From Phoronis australis (lineage: Eukaryota; Phoronida; Phoronidae): a stretch of DNA of 64,000 nt. Positions 1 to 11,580 of the stretch are shown here, piece after piece. The position numbers were made by a program, and so were the translations under genes. The notes beneath the pieces are model-generated. The model was given only the letters and a program-made list of their open reading frames with translations, made no database searches and was not told the origin of the DNA. The first letter of the stretch is position 1, and each line of letters opens with the position of its first letter. The stretch spans positions 467,312 to 531,311 of the forward strand of contig NMRA01000122.1 of assembly GCA_002633005.1 (NCBI GenBank), in the 5' to 3' direction.

Positions 1-49
1 TTATCATCGATCTTAATCTAAAAGGTCGGGGATTCGCGTTTCCTATTAG

Positions 50-240
50 CACAGGGCGGTAATCACCAATCGTCAAAAGTAGGGGATGGGCGCTTAACCG
101 AGAGGTGGGCGCTTAATTGGAAATCTTCAAAAATAGCAGGGGGGCGGTTAACCGAGCAGTGGGCGGTTAAATCGAAAATCCACCTAAAGTAGGGGTGGGC
201 GGTTAACTGAGCATGGGCGTTAACCCGAACGATTACGGTA
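50..240. repeat. Degenerate GC-rich tandem repeat, about 53-bp unit
   Basis: About three diverged units, each with two GGGCG(C/G)TTAAC(C/T)GAG-like modules (near 87, 107, 137, 157, 200 and 217). The block ends in ATTACGGTAATTA. Similar CGAATACGGTA ends occur near 27190, 43591 and 59850, so this is probably the edge of an interspersed family rather than a unique sequence. Confidence 0.6.
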
Positions 241-699
241 ATTAAAGGTCAACGTTTTGAACCGAGTTGGACAAAAAAAATTACCGAGATATTGTGTCCC
301 TGATATCACTTTATCAATTTTACGTCTACGCATTTGAACTCACTGCACCACATTGAAACTTTACAGACATTAGAATGATGAATGTTGAACTAATATTGGA
401 GTAAAATAGTGATTTAAGCGCACTTGAACATGGGCCAAGTACTGGTGCACAGCATTGTGAGGGAAATGTAGCAGAATTAAGAGAGGGCGCTGTTGTATTA
501 CAGGATAAGAGCATTCTATCTAAGACCCCTCAAAGATTAGCACCAGCCTTGCCATCTTGTTGGATGTGGTAAAAATTTGGCATGAGCTTATATCTATGCC
601 AATTCAAACGCTTGATTAGCCTTGGTATTTATATACAGCTTTGCACCGATGTGGGTAAAAAAGTGGTAAGATAAAATCTGACACAAAATTAGTGTCATT

Positions 700-1156
700 A
701 AAAACTACAGTCTTCCTTGAGTAAACAAAATAATATAACAGTGTTGGGAAAAATTGCGTTCTACCGTTATTCTGCTGCTAAAGTTGTGGAGCGATCTTTA
801 GCGACGGCTTTCGGCGCCATGAAATATTGCGTCACCTATTGGCCAGTTTCTTTTTTCGCCGATTCTTCAATCAACTGCTGTTCTTTCACGAGCTTGCGTA
901 CACGTCACAACAAATTATTGGATCTGGTTTCACCTCATTATAATTTTTTAGAATTCTGATACCGAAAAACCGAATTTCAGAACAAATTTTGCTTCTCCGA
1001 AGTTGTCGCAGATTTAGGAAATGGCGCGTGCGCGTGACACGAGCGTATTGTTTTCGAAACAACGACATACTTTTCATTGTTAAAAAAGGCGGAGAGTTAC
1101 GCAAGAAAATGACGTTTATTGCATTGTTTCTCACTTAAACGGCTGTAACGGGCAAG
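700..1156 (+). promoter_or_regulatory. CpG-rich patch ending in a splice donor; possible promoter and 5' UTR exon
   Basis: The stretch has many more CpG dinucleotides than its AT-rich surroundings. It contains an inverted CCAAT (ATTGG near 838), an AAATGGCG motif near 1019, and ends in the strong donor GGCAAG|GTGAGT with GT at 1157-1158. The two ATGs before the donor open only very short frames, so any transcript here would have a noncoding first exon. I cannot say what gene it would belong to. A CpG-rich transposon fragment is an alternative. The strand is inferred only from the donor. Confidence 0.3.
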
Positions 1157-2055
1157 GTGAGTATCAGTTGATTCCCAGATTTTGCATGCACCCCGACAGT
1201 CTTCATACAGCTAACTGGCTGGCTAATGCTTGATGTGTTGGGATAAAACAGAACCGAGGAAAGGTACACACTTGTTGCAATCCACAACAGACTTGAGGCA
1301 GCAATACCCAGACAAGATCATCGATCCCTCACCAGGCGACTGATAATCCAATCAATAATTAAGGAGAGATTAACAGCACTGTTTGTCGCAGGGTCATCTC
1401 AGCATCCCAGGCAAGCAAACAGTAACGAAGAAGAGCATGGAATCAGGGCATGACAAGACACTTCAGTGCGGACACAACCAAAACAAACATGTAGATGAAA
1501 TCAAACAACCACCTCAGTCCTGACTATTGATCAGACAGCAGTCCATTCTCAGTGATGTTATTAGACAACTGATTTACACATAGTGTCAATTGATCGGAAC
1601 ATGCTATTGTTTTTGGCGTGCATTACAGGAATGGAAAGACAATGGACACAGGCTATGCATATTTGTGGCCATTACTGCATTGCAAACAGAGCATAAAATT
1701 GGTTGTAAGGCTGTGATTAATGCGGAAAAGAGAGGAAACGAATTATCCAAGGTGTGAATTTGCACATGTAGCACAACACAATAAATTGTTGACGATGCAC
1801 AAAGCACCTCAGGGAGGATACCTGAGGAAAAAAATTAATGTTGAACTTCCACATTTCACAACTACGCTGTTGTTTGTTTTTTCATTTCAATAACTCCTTA
1901 TATAAAACAACGTATAATCGGATGTGAATTCTTCCAATACCTGAACTAAAAAATAGGATGTTATCTTCAAAAGAGCCAACTTCAATGATTTTTTTATTGT
2001 TTTTAATGTTTTCTGCTATTGTAATTGCCCCAAGAATAAATGAGAGGCCCCAATG
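1157..2055. other. AT-rich noncoding stretch
   Basis: No exon with supporting splice sites was found on either strand. The only notable signal is the minus-strand AATAAA at 1998-1993, described with the exon at 2056-2160. Confidence 0.5.
1993..1998 (-). terminator. Poly(A) signal AATAAA
   Basis: Minus-strand AATAAA about 58 bases downstream of the TAA at 2058-2056, a usual spacing for a short 3' UTR. It may be chance in an AT-rich region. Confidence 0.35.
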
Positions 2056-2160
2056 TTAAGAAAGCATGAACTTCATCAGTATGCCATCAGATGTCACTGT
2101 CGACTCGCTGAACGGGTCACGAACCTCATCTTGTATTCGAATAGCCGGCCAACACACCGT
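2056..2160 (-). CDS. Candidate 3'-terminal exon of an unidentified minus-strand gene
   Basis: Read on the minus strand, an acceptor (TGACAGTTGCAG) is followed by 34 open codons and a TAA stop at 2058-2056. The peptide begins TVCWPAIRIQDEVRDPFSES and ends GILMKFMLS; it is charged and has no low-complexity bias. A canonical AATAAA lies about 58 bases past the stop, on the minus strand at 1998-1993, which fits a terminal exon with a short 3' UTR. A second frame is also open for about 20 codons, so the reading frame is not certain. The family was not recognised. The nearest same-strand exon candidate is at 3873-3964, but I could not connect the two by phase. Confidence 0.4.
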   Translation of the reverse strand, partial: TVCWPAIRIQDEVRDPFSESTVTSDGILMKFMLS

Positions 2161-2749
2161 CTGCAACTGTCACATGAAGACAAAACATCTGTTACAAGAG
2201 CTCTAATTAACATTTAGCGCACTGTGCACCAACACACAAACTCATCTGCCATTACACAATCACTGGCACCATATATACATATTAAATATAGGACGACTAA
2301 ACTGGACACCAGCTGACAACAATTGTAAAAGAAGGTCCAACAATGTTCCACTATCTAATGCATTTGGTGTGTATGCACTCTCAGCATGTGGGTGCAAGGA
2401 AATCAATGGAAAGCTCTTCAAAATGATAACAAGCATAATTAATGCACAAATGATATTGTGAGAAGCATGTGATCCCAGTGACGCAAAGTGAATGCAATTT
2501 AATACCTGAACATAAGTTTCATTAATAATACATCTGGCATTTTAAATGGAAATTACACAAAAAAAGACCTTTCACACCAGTTTAACACAGGGAAAAAGAA
2601 GAGTGTCAAAGTAGAGCGTTACACAAATATGATTTTTTAATTTGAAGTATTGTATGTATAGTTGAATAATAAATGGAGTTCAGTGCTTAACAGCAGAATT
2701 TTTGAAAAAAAATTAACATGTGCAATTGTTGATAGCGACACCTACTGAT

Positions 2750-2930
2750 AACTCCGGTGAGACTGAAGTTAACGTTTTACATCACACCCAAGCATCGATA
2801 CTGAGGCTCCGCTGATCAATCTAGTTACAATGAAGTTAAGTTGGGCTTTTATCTTTGATCTAAGAAAGAAACTCCCCAAAACATCTACAGTGGCATGTGG
2901 AAAGGCCCTTAGTATAGTGAATTTTGTTCA
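2750..2930. repeat. Possible diverged copy of interspersed family C
   Basis: The stretch carries GATAACTCCGGTGAGACTGA, ATCGATACTGAGGCTCCGC and a terminal AAAGGCCCTTAG. These match in order the landmarks of the better copies at 7264-7515 and 35501-35811, which end in ATGGCCCTTTG and AAAGGGCCCTTC. No coding potential was seen. Confidence 0.35.
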
Positions 2931-3180
2931 AAATCGACACAAACTGTGAAGGTTTCAGGAGTGCAGTCAATACATTTTGAGATGTAGTCTTGACAGAGTA
3001 ATTAATATTTCCACGGTATGACATGATATTAGTATGGCCAAATACTCAGCACCTATAGGTGGAGGTGTAGTTATTAATAACTGGAAGTGTTCAAGCTAGT
3101 CAAGTACATGTTTTGAAAATTTACGAAATCGTATGTGAGGATGCAGGATCATGACTAGGACAGGGTCTGACACCGGACAG

Positions 3181-3351
3181 ACAATGGTTGTGTAGAGGGA
3201 CTGGTCCCCCTTCTGGAACAGTGTCTAGTTGTGGAAATGGACCGTGGGACTAGATCCCCTTCTGGATCAGTGTCTGGATGTGTAGAGGGGCTAGACTCCC
3301 TTCTGGACCATGGTTGTGTAGAGGGGCTAGACTCCCTTCTGGACCAGTGCC
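3181..3351. repeat. Short minisatellite, about 4 irregular units
   Basis: Units contain the core GACTCCCTTCTGGACCA or GATCCCCTTCTGGATCA with a TGTGTAGAGGGGCTA lead, at spacings of roughly 40-50 bases. The minus-strand reading frame through it (Ser/Arg/Pro-rich) is a by-product of the repeat. Confidence 0.75.
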
Positions 3352-3872
3352 TTTGAATCACAAAAAGACCTGAAGTGAGACACAGCAGCCTCAATAGGTT
3401 GTCAGTTAATGAGGAGCTTGCCAGTCATTCCCAGGGGCTGAAGTGAGGAGGGAGTGAGTAAGCTCACATAGAGTCATTAGTAAACCGTGTGACGTATGAC
3501 TCAACAGGGCTCACCTATAAGAACAAGTAAAGTGACTAATTTGGGTGTAATTAGCTGGTGAATCAGATAACTAAACATGAACACTGACACCAATGATGTC
3601 ATACCCTGAGAGGCATGTGTGTGCTTGTGTGTATGTGACAGTATTGTGGTGCCGTTGCCTATGTATGGTTCTTGACAGTCGACTGTGTAGGATCCTGGGA
3701 GAGCACCTCCGCAATCTTTCATTTCCCACTTATCACTTAAAGGACACAACACAACACAAATTATTTCACTTAGCTACCTATAGTGTGAAAGCAGGGTCCA
3801 GGATTAAAATAACCTCGCAGCTTTGCCTAATTAACAGGCAAACTAGACCCACTTCAGACTCACAATACTTAC

Positions 3873-3964
3873 GGTATTTGTTCCATTTTCTATCGCCGTG
3901 TGCCAAAGATGCCGCCTCGGGCGATTTCATAAAATTAACGAGAGGTCGCATTCTGCATAGCGAG
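3873..3964 (-). CDS. Candidate exon of an unidentified minus-strand gene (internal or first coding)
   Basis: On the minus strand a long pyrimidine tract (GGTTTTGTTTTTTCAG, AG at 3966-3965) precedes an open stretch that ends at the canonical donor ATACC|GTAAGT (GT at 3872-3871). The frame contains an ATG at 3951 and reads MRPLVNFMKSPEAASLAHGD, then RKWNKY, leaving one base (phase 1). Base composition is richer in CpG than the surroundings, as expected of a conserved or 5' exon. The peptide is basic and has no signal peptide or membrane segment in this piece. I do not recognise the protein. The next exon downstream was not found; a possible continuation near 3694-3600 runs into a CA-rich microsatellite and was rejected. 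Confidence 0.45.
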
Positions 3965-3999
3965 CTGAAAAAACAAAACCAAGTGATTATGTTAAGTGA

Positions 4000-6187
4000 G
4001 TCAACAGCTGTCAATCAGAGCCTGACTGACGGCAGGTTACTCCATTATCATGGCTACTACCCAGGTCACTGGAGTAAATGTACATAGTATTTGCTAGTGT
4101 AAACTTGAGTATGCAGTCAAGTCATGTACGAGTATTAACACGTGACATACAGTAAATGTCCGTGTTGATGAATTAACTAAATCAAGCAGCGAAAAAACTC
4201 TAATTCAATCAGAATTGCTGTAAAACAATTTTTTTACTTGTTAAAATAAATTACTTGATGCTGCATTTTGCTGAGTTTAGCTGGTTAAAGAACAAAAATT
4301 GAATTACATCTGTTACTGTTATAAAATTACCCTCATAACATTTGTTACAGTGATGAGATTTTATTTAACGACAAGACAATCGAAGCCATAATCAAAAATG
4401 CTTCTGTTTACTAGGGGGTTGCTAATCCTAAAACAGCAATGTGATGTGAGATGCTGGCTCATTCGATAACAATACAAGAGCGGCGAAATGCGGCATTAAA
4501 TTTTGAAAATCTTTAATGTTGAGTTTACGCAAAATCACATTTAATTTTGAAAATGTTTATTTCTTCCCCAAGAGCTCAACATATGATTTTCCAGACTGTA
4601 TTTGTTTCAGTTGCTTTTATTACTCTGCAAACAAATGTTAGTGCGCATATTATTTCTAACCTAAAAAGAATGGAAAGTAGATACATGAAAATTTTGTAAC
4701 CATGCTAAAAATTAAGTTGGTTTTTCCTGTAGTTATTTTGTTGAAAGAGGAACTTAAAAATAAAATTACACACTTTGTCCACATTGTGCCTTGAATTGAT
4801 TTTCTAAAACAAAAATAAATAATGAAATAAATCCATCTCCAAGAAGGCAAGGTCAGTGCAACCTAAACAATGTATGATGGCAAAGTTCACCTGTTGACTT
4901 AACATATCAAAGCAGTGACCTACTTTCCATTCCAAGAGTATTTTGACCCACATTTGAAACTTAGTCAAAAATTCTTGTAAACTAGTCAACATGACAAATA
5001 AAGCACAAATGCACCAGCCAAGGAAACATTAATTAAACAGATAATTAACTGAGAAGCATCAACCATAAATAACCCCAGTTTATAACGGAACCCCTGGGAT
5101 TGTTGTGCAGCAGGTGTCATAATTATGTGCAAAAAACAACACACCTGTGACACGTGACACATTTTGCAATAAATGTAATGCCTGAATGTGTCACCAAGGT
5201 AAAGACGGCTACACAACAGCCCATTCAAGATGGATGACAAAATATACCATTAGACATACAGCATTTTAGAGTAGCAGTCATGTAATGTGAGGTGAACTCA
5301 ATCCCATTCAGCCAAGACTCTTATAAGAAATGTTGTCTTTGCATATGTTATGGAAATATGCAGTTGTATGTCACATAATCAACAACGGTTATGCATTATC
5401 CTGAAGGACACAAAAGTGCTTTAGAATAACAATTTAAACCGCAGTAATAATCCACATTACATCCAGTAAAGTTCAAGGCCAAAAATCCATCGAGGCCTGA
5501 AATTTTAATAAGAAATTTTGCCCAATTCTCACATTTACTTTTTAACAATTAATTTAGGTCCAACTATATCACAAGTTTTCAATACAAGTGTGGCATTCTG
5601 GAAAATTACTGTTTCAACCACAAAAATTATTGTGGCTTAGCTATCCTTGCCAGCTAACAGTGGCTATTGGGTACGGCAATTATTACAGATTGGGAAATGA
5701 AAATGGTAACAATTCATGTTGAAGATGCCCACTAGCAGTAAGCAGGCCAATGGTTTGAACTTTAGAGAGGCTGATTATCGCGTGTTAGAAACACTTACCA
5801 GCTCACAAGTCATTTGTTTTAATGAATTACTGTACACAGTTCACATGTGATTATTACACTCTGCAGTAATAATTACCAGCTACACATTGTCTAATCAGTG
5901 AATGGTTCTTAAGAGTGTTCTCCCCTGACTGACAAGCTTATCAAATCTCTTCCAGATCAGTAACAACATCAGCACATCAGTGAGAACAAAATGAAGGCTC
6001 AATGAGAGCCAATCAAACAGCTGTTACCTGGCCTAATTAATCAGTCTACCTGAGCCTGGGAAGTCAACACCTGGCTCGCAACATTGTATCTCATACTAAC
6101 AAAGAGTGGCTGACTATTGGAAATATCTTACATCTATAAACATAGTGTTGATTATGTAAACAAACAAGTTTATGATTACTGAGCCAT
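4000..6187. other. AT-rich noncoding stretch
   Basis: Contains many TAATTA/ATTAAT-type words and no exon I can support on either strand. It is probably intronic or intergenic. Confidence 0.5.
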
Positions 6188-6330
6188 TTGTATCACAGAG
6201 ATGATTCTCACTGCAATGAATTACTGTGTTGGAATGACCATATGTACTGGAGGTATTCCATCCGTGGTTGTAATCACAGAGAATGGAAGCCAACTTTTAC
6301 CATAGCCACCCAACCTTCATACACCCCAAG

Positions 6331-6526
6331 AACTTACCACACACAAAAACCTTTACTACGGAACCTGAACTCCAACCAATTTTATACCAAACAACTGGAC
6401 AACCCACTATCTATGTTATGTGGTGTTGCTGGTCTCTCATCCTCTAAAATCGTCTGTGGTAAGGACGCCCGAAAGTGTTTGGAGTTAGGTTCCGTGACAA
6501 GGTTTTTTTGTGCACGGTAAGTTTTT
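6331..6526. repeat. Foldback repeat with arms of about 45 bp
   Basis: The left arm 6331-6375 (AACTTACCACACACAAAAAC ... GAACCTGAACTCCAA) matches the reverse complement of 6478-6526 (AACTTACCGTGCACAAAAAA ... GGAACCTAACTCCAAA). About 100 bases lie between. The arms carry false splice-donor-like words. Probably a small foldback or MITE relic; the overlapping open frame at 6188-6520 is not considered a gene. Confidence 0.6.
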
Positions 6527-6647
6527 CCGGTGTGTGGTACAGGTATAGTTCGCACTCCATTTTTAGTCCACAAAATGGAGGAAATTCACGAGATTTAATA
6601 GTCTGGCACTTTTTCGACAAAATTCTATTTCATTACAGATGTCACAA

Positions 6648-6816
6648 CCTGATGTAGGATAAATCTTTGATTATTTTGACATCCTGATGTAGGATAAATC
6701 TTTGATTATTTTGACATCCTGATGTAGGATAAATCTTTGATTATTTTGACATCCTGATGTAGGATAAATCTTTGATTATTTTGACATCCTGATGTAGGAT
6801 AAATCTTTGATTATTT
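6648..6816. repeat. 35-bp minisatellite, 5 nearly identical units
   Basis: Unit CCTGATGTAGGATAAATCTT plus TGATTATTTTGACAT repeated at 6648, 6683, 6718, 6753 and 6788 with virtually no divergence, so the expansion is recent or homogenised. Confidence 0.95.
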
Positions 6817-7263
6817 ACAGCAAGATATGCAGTGTCAGCCTTTGAAAAAGTAAAAAATAAGTACATTTTGACAATCATTTTTGTCGATTATAGTTGAAAA
6901 TTATTTCCAAAATAAAAAGTGATAAAAACAAAGAAACCATTCAACACAGACACCAAAGTAGTTTACAGTTACCACACGTGAGGATTCAATTCCGCCATTA
7001 CATTCTTTGTACGTTCATTAATTAAGCATTTAAAATCAGTGAACTCCGGTATGAGCAATGCTGATTTATACATGTGAAAATAACTGAATTCTTCACACCA
7101 GCTGCAGTAGTTAAAGACATCGAAGCAAGTGACAGGTTACGCCAAGATCATTGAAGTAACCGCAAGGTAGCGCTGATACATGCCATGCGCTAAGATTTTT
7201 TTAATGTGACATCTGTGTGCCAATTGACATAAAACATATTTCTAATTCGATTGGTGATTATTT

Positions 7264-7515
7264 GAGCAAAATATAAGCACCTATTAGTGACGACACTGCA
7301 ATTTAATTGTTGTTGATAACAGTGGCCCCTGGCGATGGCTTCAATGGGACCAAAGTTGACCTTTGATACTGCACTGCAGCGTCGATGCTCCGCAGTAAAA
7401 TCAACCTGTTTGCTGCGAAGTTAAGTGGCGCTCTTAACTTCGATCTAGGACTGAAGTTAAAACCATACATATTCATCAAAACTTTGACGCGTCAAAATTA
7501 GTATGAAATGGCCCT
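7264..7515. mobile_element. Interspersed family C copy (nonautonomous, MITE-like)
   Basis: Shares with 35501-35811 the ordered landmarks GAGCAAAATATAAGCA, GATAACAGTGGC(A/C)CCTGGCGAT, GCAGTAAAATCAACCTGTTT / ATTAAATCCACCTGTTAACT, GACGCGTC and a terminal GGCCCTT. It encodes nothing. I did not find clean terminal inverted repeats or a target duplication, so the class is unassigned. Confidence 0.6.
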
Positions 7516-9660
7516 TTGACACAACACTCATTTTGATCAACTCTTAATCATTTTGTAAAAAAGTTTTTGGTCAGAATTATATAACATTATATAACTTGGG
7601 ATGGTTTAAAACAACATTAGCTACCATACCACAAGTGAATCAACTTGAGAATCTACCCCCGAAATAGCGAATTCTCAATTTAAAAAATGGCAAGAAAAAC
7701 AACAAAATTGTAACTCTGAAGGAAAGAAGAAATCTAAGAAACGTTAATGAATTTAAGAATGAAATTCATTGCTATATGAGCAAAAATATCATACCTTTAA
7801 TATTTGCATTTGTAATAATTGGAATAACAATATGAAGGGCACCTACATAAGTTATTATGAACGTAAGAATGAGCCTTATGACGATAACTCAAAGAGGACC
7901 TTCAGAGGACAACTTTTTTGAGAAGTCACTGAGAACTAAATTCATTTGCACAGAGTAACTGTCAGTTAAAGACTTGAACGCCTGGATCGCCAATTAAAAC
8001 TAAAAGATAAAGCAAATATAATGATATGCACTACATTTAACAAATAAACCCAGTCATATAGGGCATATGGCATTGATAAGTTGGTGACAAATAGCCCTCA
8101 TAAGTTATCAAAGCGGTCACTGATAAACTGGGTGCAGTTAATTTGAATACATATAGCTTGCAACACGCAGTACATATACAGGTATACCGATATAAAATGA
8201 ATACAGGTACGCGTAAAATATGTATAAAACATCGAGGTATACTAAGCTGATCATACCCCAGGCAAGTTGTGTACCGTGGGTAGTTTAATGAGGAAACACT
8301 AACGTGCACCTGCTTTTATTGGTTGTCATGGCGGCGAAGCGGTACTTTGTAATTATTCACATACAGAACAGTTCAATTTAATACCCTATAAATTTATGAT
8401 AATGAAGTTCATTTTAAGCCGAAATAAAATCACCATACATGACAAAACACATTTTACTAATAAAAACCATTTCCTGTTACGAAATCGGTCCCAAACAGTT
8501 CTAAATTAGAGGTAATTTCAGGGATTCGAGAAAACTGGCGGTTGGTTATCTGTCGACATGAAACTCTACAAGTTGGCTCGTCACCGTCACATGTACCGAG
8601 CACAGCCTGTTAGCTCTTAGCAAACCCAGATGCCACTCTACGAACGAGTTGAGGCACGAGTTGGAAAATGGTCGGAATCAAAAGTTCGCTTCTTGGACGG
8701 AATGAAAGTGTATAGCTACTGTTAAGTTATTGAATCCTAGTGTATTTGCAATTTTTGATTAGCTTGAATTGCATGGCACTGAAACTAAATACCATTGAAT
8801 GAGTTAACACAAAGCTTTGAATTTTTTCAACATTGGGTTCATTATAATTTGAGTGCCAATGTTCAGACTTTTTTGGGGGAAAACAAATTAAATTTTTCAC
8901 ATTGTTGTTGAAGAATGCAGGGACACATGGCTTTGGGAACTTAAGTACCCGGATCAAGGATCATGACTGGTTTCCATGCATCTCACTAAAAAAAACTGTG
9001 TTATTTGAATTTAAGCCTCTTCATCCACCGATCTAGGGCCTGAAACAAATATTTGCTAAAAGATAGAAGCATTCCCTGAAGGTGAGATGTGTATATTTCG
9101 TCATTTTCATTAGAAATACAAGACGTTGCCAATACCCTAATCCACTCTCGCCAGCTCTTACAGGTAAAGTTAACAGATGACCAGCTATACTCAGGGCTCT
9201 AATGACATCAAGTACTCTAGATAAATCCAGGATTAACTCTCTAGGCACACGCCAGGCACATCAAGCCACCAGCAGTATGTGGATAGAAGCCAACCAAATG
9301 AATCATGTGTATTTGCGTGTCATTAATTCTGCTTTTTAAGGTTGCCATGACCCCGCCCATGTCACCAACTGCATATATTTACATAAAATTAACGAGCCAA
9401 TAGTTTTAAATAGTAGCAAATGCACAGCTTCATAGGGTAAATTCATGCTAATACAGTAATCAACTGTCGTAAAATCGGATACATACATTTGATTTTTTCC
9501 CTGGCCAGTTCAATATAAGTTAATTTGGACAGACATTAAGTATAAGCATGTTTGTTCCAATGAAAGCAGAGGGTGCTTAAACTGAAAAACAAGAAATCTG
9601 GGGAGAGGTACCAAATGAAATACACTAAAACATATGTGGTTTTAAGTGATATTTCTTAAA
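7516..9660. other. Noncoding stretch with a CpG-richer patch at 8520-8710
   Basis: 8520-8710 has raised CpG content and a 31-codon plus-strand frame (from ATG near 8629) ending in a stop, but no convincing donor or acceptor. A minus candidate at 9162-9240 has a usable donor (CCT|GTAAGA) but a poor acceptor. Neither is called as an exon. Confidence 0.4.
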
Positions 9661-9825
9661 GTTCGGGATGGGTTACAGTATTGCCAGTATGCTTATAAAA
9701 CCCTTTATCACAAAAGTTCAGGATGGGTTACAGTATTGCCAGTATGCTTATAAAACCCTTTATCACAAAAGTTCAGGATGGGTTACAGTATTGCCAGTAT
9801 GCTTATAAAACCCTTTATCACAAAA
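9661..9825. repeat. 55-bp minisatellite, 3 units
   Basis: GTTC(G/A)GGATGGGTTACAG-type units of 55 bases start at 9661, 9716 and 9771 and are almost identical. The plus-strand reading frame from 9723 is produced by the repeat. Confidence 0.95.
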
Positions 9826-9881
9826 GGATCTACAATAAACATATTGTTAGTGACATTATCTGCACAGAATCAAACCTAACA

Positions 9882-9914
9882 CCCCTACCCCTACCCCTAC
9901 CCTTACCCCTATCC
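9882..9914. repeat. Short (CCCCTA)n tract with telomere-like variants
   Basis: Five to six hexamers CCCCTA with CCCTTA and CCCCTAT variants. The period matches the metazoan telomere repeat CCCTAA, but the sequence differs by one base per unit. Confidence 0.8.
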
Positions 9915-10640
9915 TCCTCATTGCAGTTTAACACTGTGGTGTCCGAGGTAAACCCACCTCAAACATGGTTGAGAATTTTAAGCTTATTTACCAGGTAGTC
10001 ACTGGCCTTGTTCAGAAAATGTCTTGCAGACAACGGTGATAATTGTCAACTTGTAATAAAATAACAACAAAAAACAAGAAAATGGATTTTGTTTTATAGC
10101 TCTGGTCAATGGTAATAACTCCAAGGATTCTATTCTAAAAATAATCCCAAAAACGCCTTTTCGTCCGAAGAACAAACAACATTAGTTCCTTTAAAGACAG
10201 TATACTACGGTATGCTTGTAGAGTTCACGCATTCAGATGAGACTCACACCTTTGAACCTTTGTTCTGAGATACTTTTTTTGAAAAAAGCTTACAACACAA
10301 TTTCAAACTGAGACTAGCAAGCATTAGGTACTTGTTAAGTAGCAGATATTATTAAATCAGAACTGTTTACTACTCCCTAGCAAGCAGAAGGTGTATGAAA
10401 TTTTAGAGGGTTAATTGATTGATAAGGGATGACATATTAGTGCTCAATGGGAGATATGTACAAGGGTAATCAAATGAAGACTAATCCAGTGACCATCTGC
10501 CGGGCTCACACAATCTCAGTGGGATCACACAACAGTAGCCATCTCTCAACAACACATTCACAGGCTGCAAACAACATTCTAGAATTTAGCAGGTCGCTGT
10601 CATGCACATTTAGCACATATGCAGCGCCACCTTTAACTAG

Positions 10641-10821
10641 CTCAGCTGCAAGATTTAGCATTGCTTACTCACAAGTTGTACAGTGAGAAAAGCTCAGTGA
10701 CTGGCTCAGCTGCAATATTTAGCATTGCTTACTCACAAGTTATACAGTGAGAATAGCTCAGTGACTGTCTCAGCTGCAAGATTTAGCATTTGGTGCTGTG
10801 AGAAGAGTTCAGTGACTGGTT
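10641..10821. repeat. 64-bp tandem repeat, about 2.7 units
   Basis: Units beginning CTCAGCTGCAAGATTTAGCA start at 10641, 10705 and 10769. The last unit is internally shortened after TTTAGCATT. Confidence 0.9.
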
Positions 10822-11186
10822 CTATAAATACTTGGACCTAATTACAGCTGTCAGTGGCGTTAATATGCAAGTCCAGCATATAATGCTTCGTACCTGCAAA
10901 AAAAGTTACATTATCACCGACTGAGGGGTTATTTTGCTATGAATGTACCTTTCCTAAAAATGAAAATTCGACTTGAAAAAGGTGTTAATGTAATAGTAAC
11001 AATGACATAACAATGACACACAACCATATGACATATTCTATAATACCTTGATCTCAATGTGTGTCTGCCAGATATCGGTGACCATTGGCCATTTGTAATG
11101 AGATCACAAAAACAACAATTTTGTTCCACAAATCTATCCCACCCGACAATAATCATAATAATGCATTTTAAACCATAAATCTGATA

Positions 11187-11580
11187 ATAGCTGCATTTAC
11201 ACGGGAAACGAGTTGTCACCGAGCAACTAAAACGGATTACAGTTGATCATGCGCAAATGTGTGTGCAAACACGGAGCAAGGTAACACTACAGCGACCATT
11301 TTTGACACCGGTTTGAGAGGTAGAGCAATTTGTACTTGATCAGTTGCTCTAGCTCCAATTACATGTCTAAACACGGGGGCAAGTGGGAAGGGATAATCTT
11401 ACGCTTGCGCAATAGCATTCCACGTGGTTTGGACATTCATCATTGTTTATGCGAGCATGCGCAGACAGTCTTCATGTAAGTGACTCATGCTGACCCAGTT
11501 TGCAATCCAATGTCGTGTAGATTCGACAAAAGTAGAGCAAGTCGCACCATGACAACTGTTCCCCGTATAAAAACGGCTAT
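11187..11580 (-). mobile_element. Interspersed family B element, full length, inverted relative to the other copies
   Basis: Its ends are imperfect inverted repeats: ATAGCTGCATTTACACGGG at the left and the complement of GTATAAAAACGGCTAT at the right. Internal landmarks such as CACGGAGCAAG, TTTGAGAGGTAGAGCAA and GACAGTCTTCATGTAAGTGA match the reverse complement of copies at 18034-18378 and 27642-28090. No coding capacity, so it is a nonautonomous DNA transposon (MITE-type). Superfamily unassigned; no clear target duplication seen. Confidence 0.7.

Noticed and set aside
3600-3694. Continuation exon for 3873-3964 (CQEPYIGNGTT reading)
   Set aside because: The phase fits, but half of it is a CACACA-type microsatellite and the acceptor is ordinary.
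3593-4087. Longest gap-free plus-strand open frame (164 codons)
   Set aside because: It crosses a CA/GT-rich microsatellite-like segment, has no recognisable domain, and its right half is antisense to the better-supported exon at 3873-3964.
9162-9240. Minus-strand exon reading LILDLSRVLDVIRALSIAGH
   Set aside because: It has a good donor (CCT|GTAAGA), but the acceptor GTGTGCCTAG is poor and no neighbouring exon fits.
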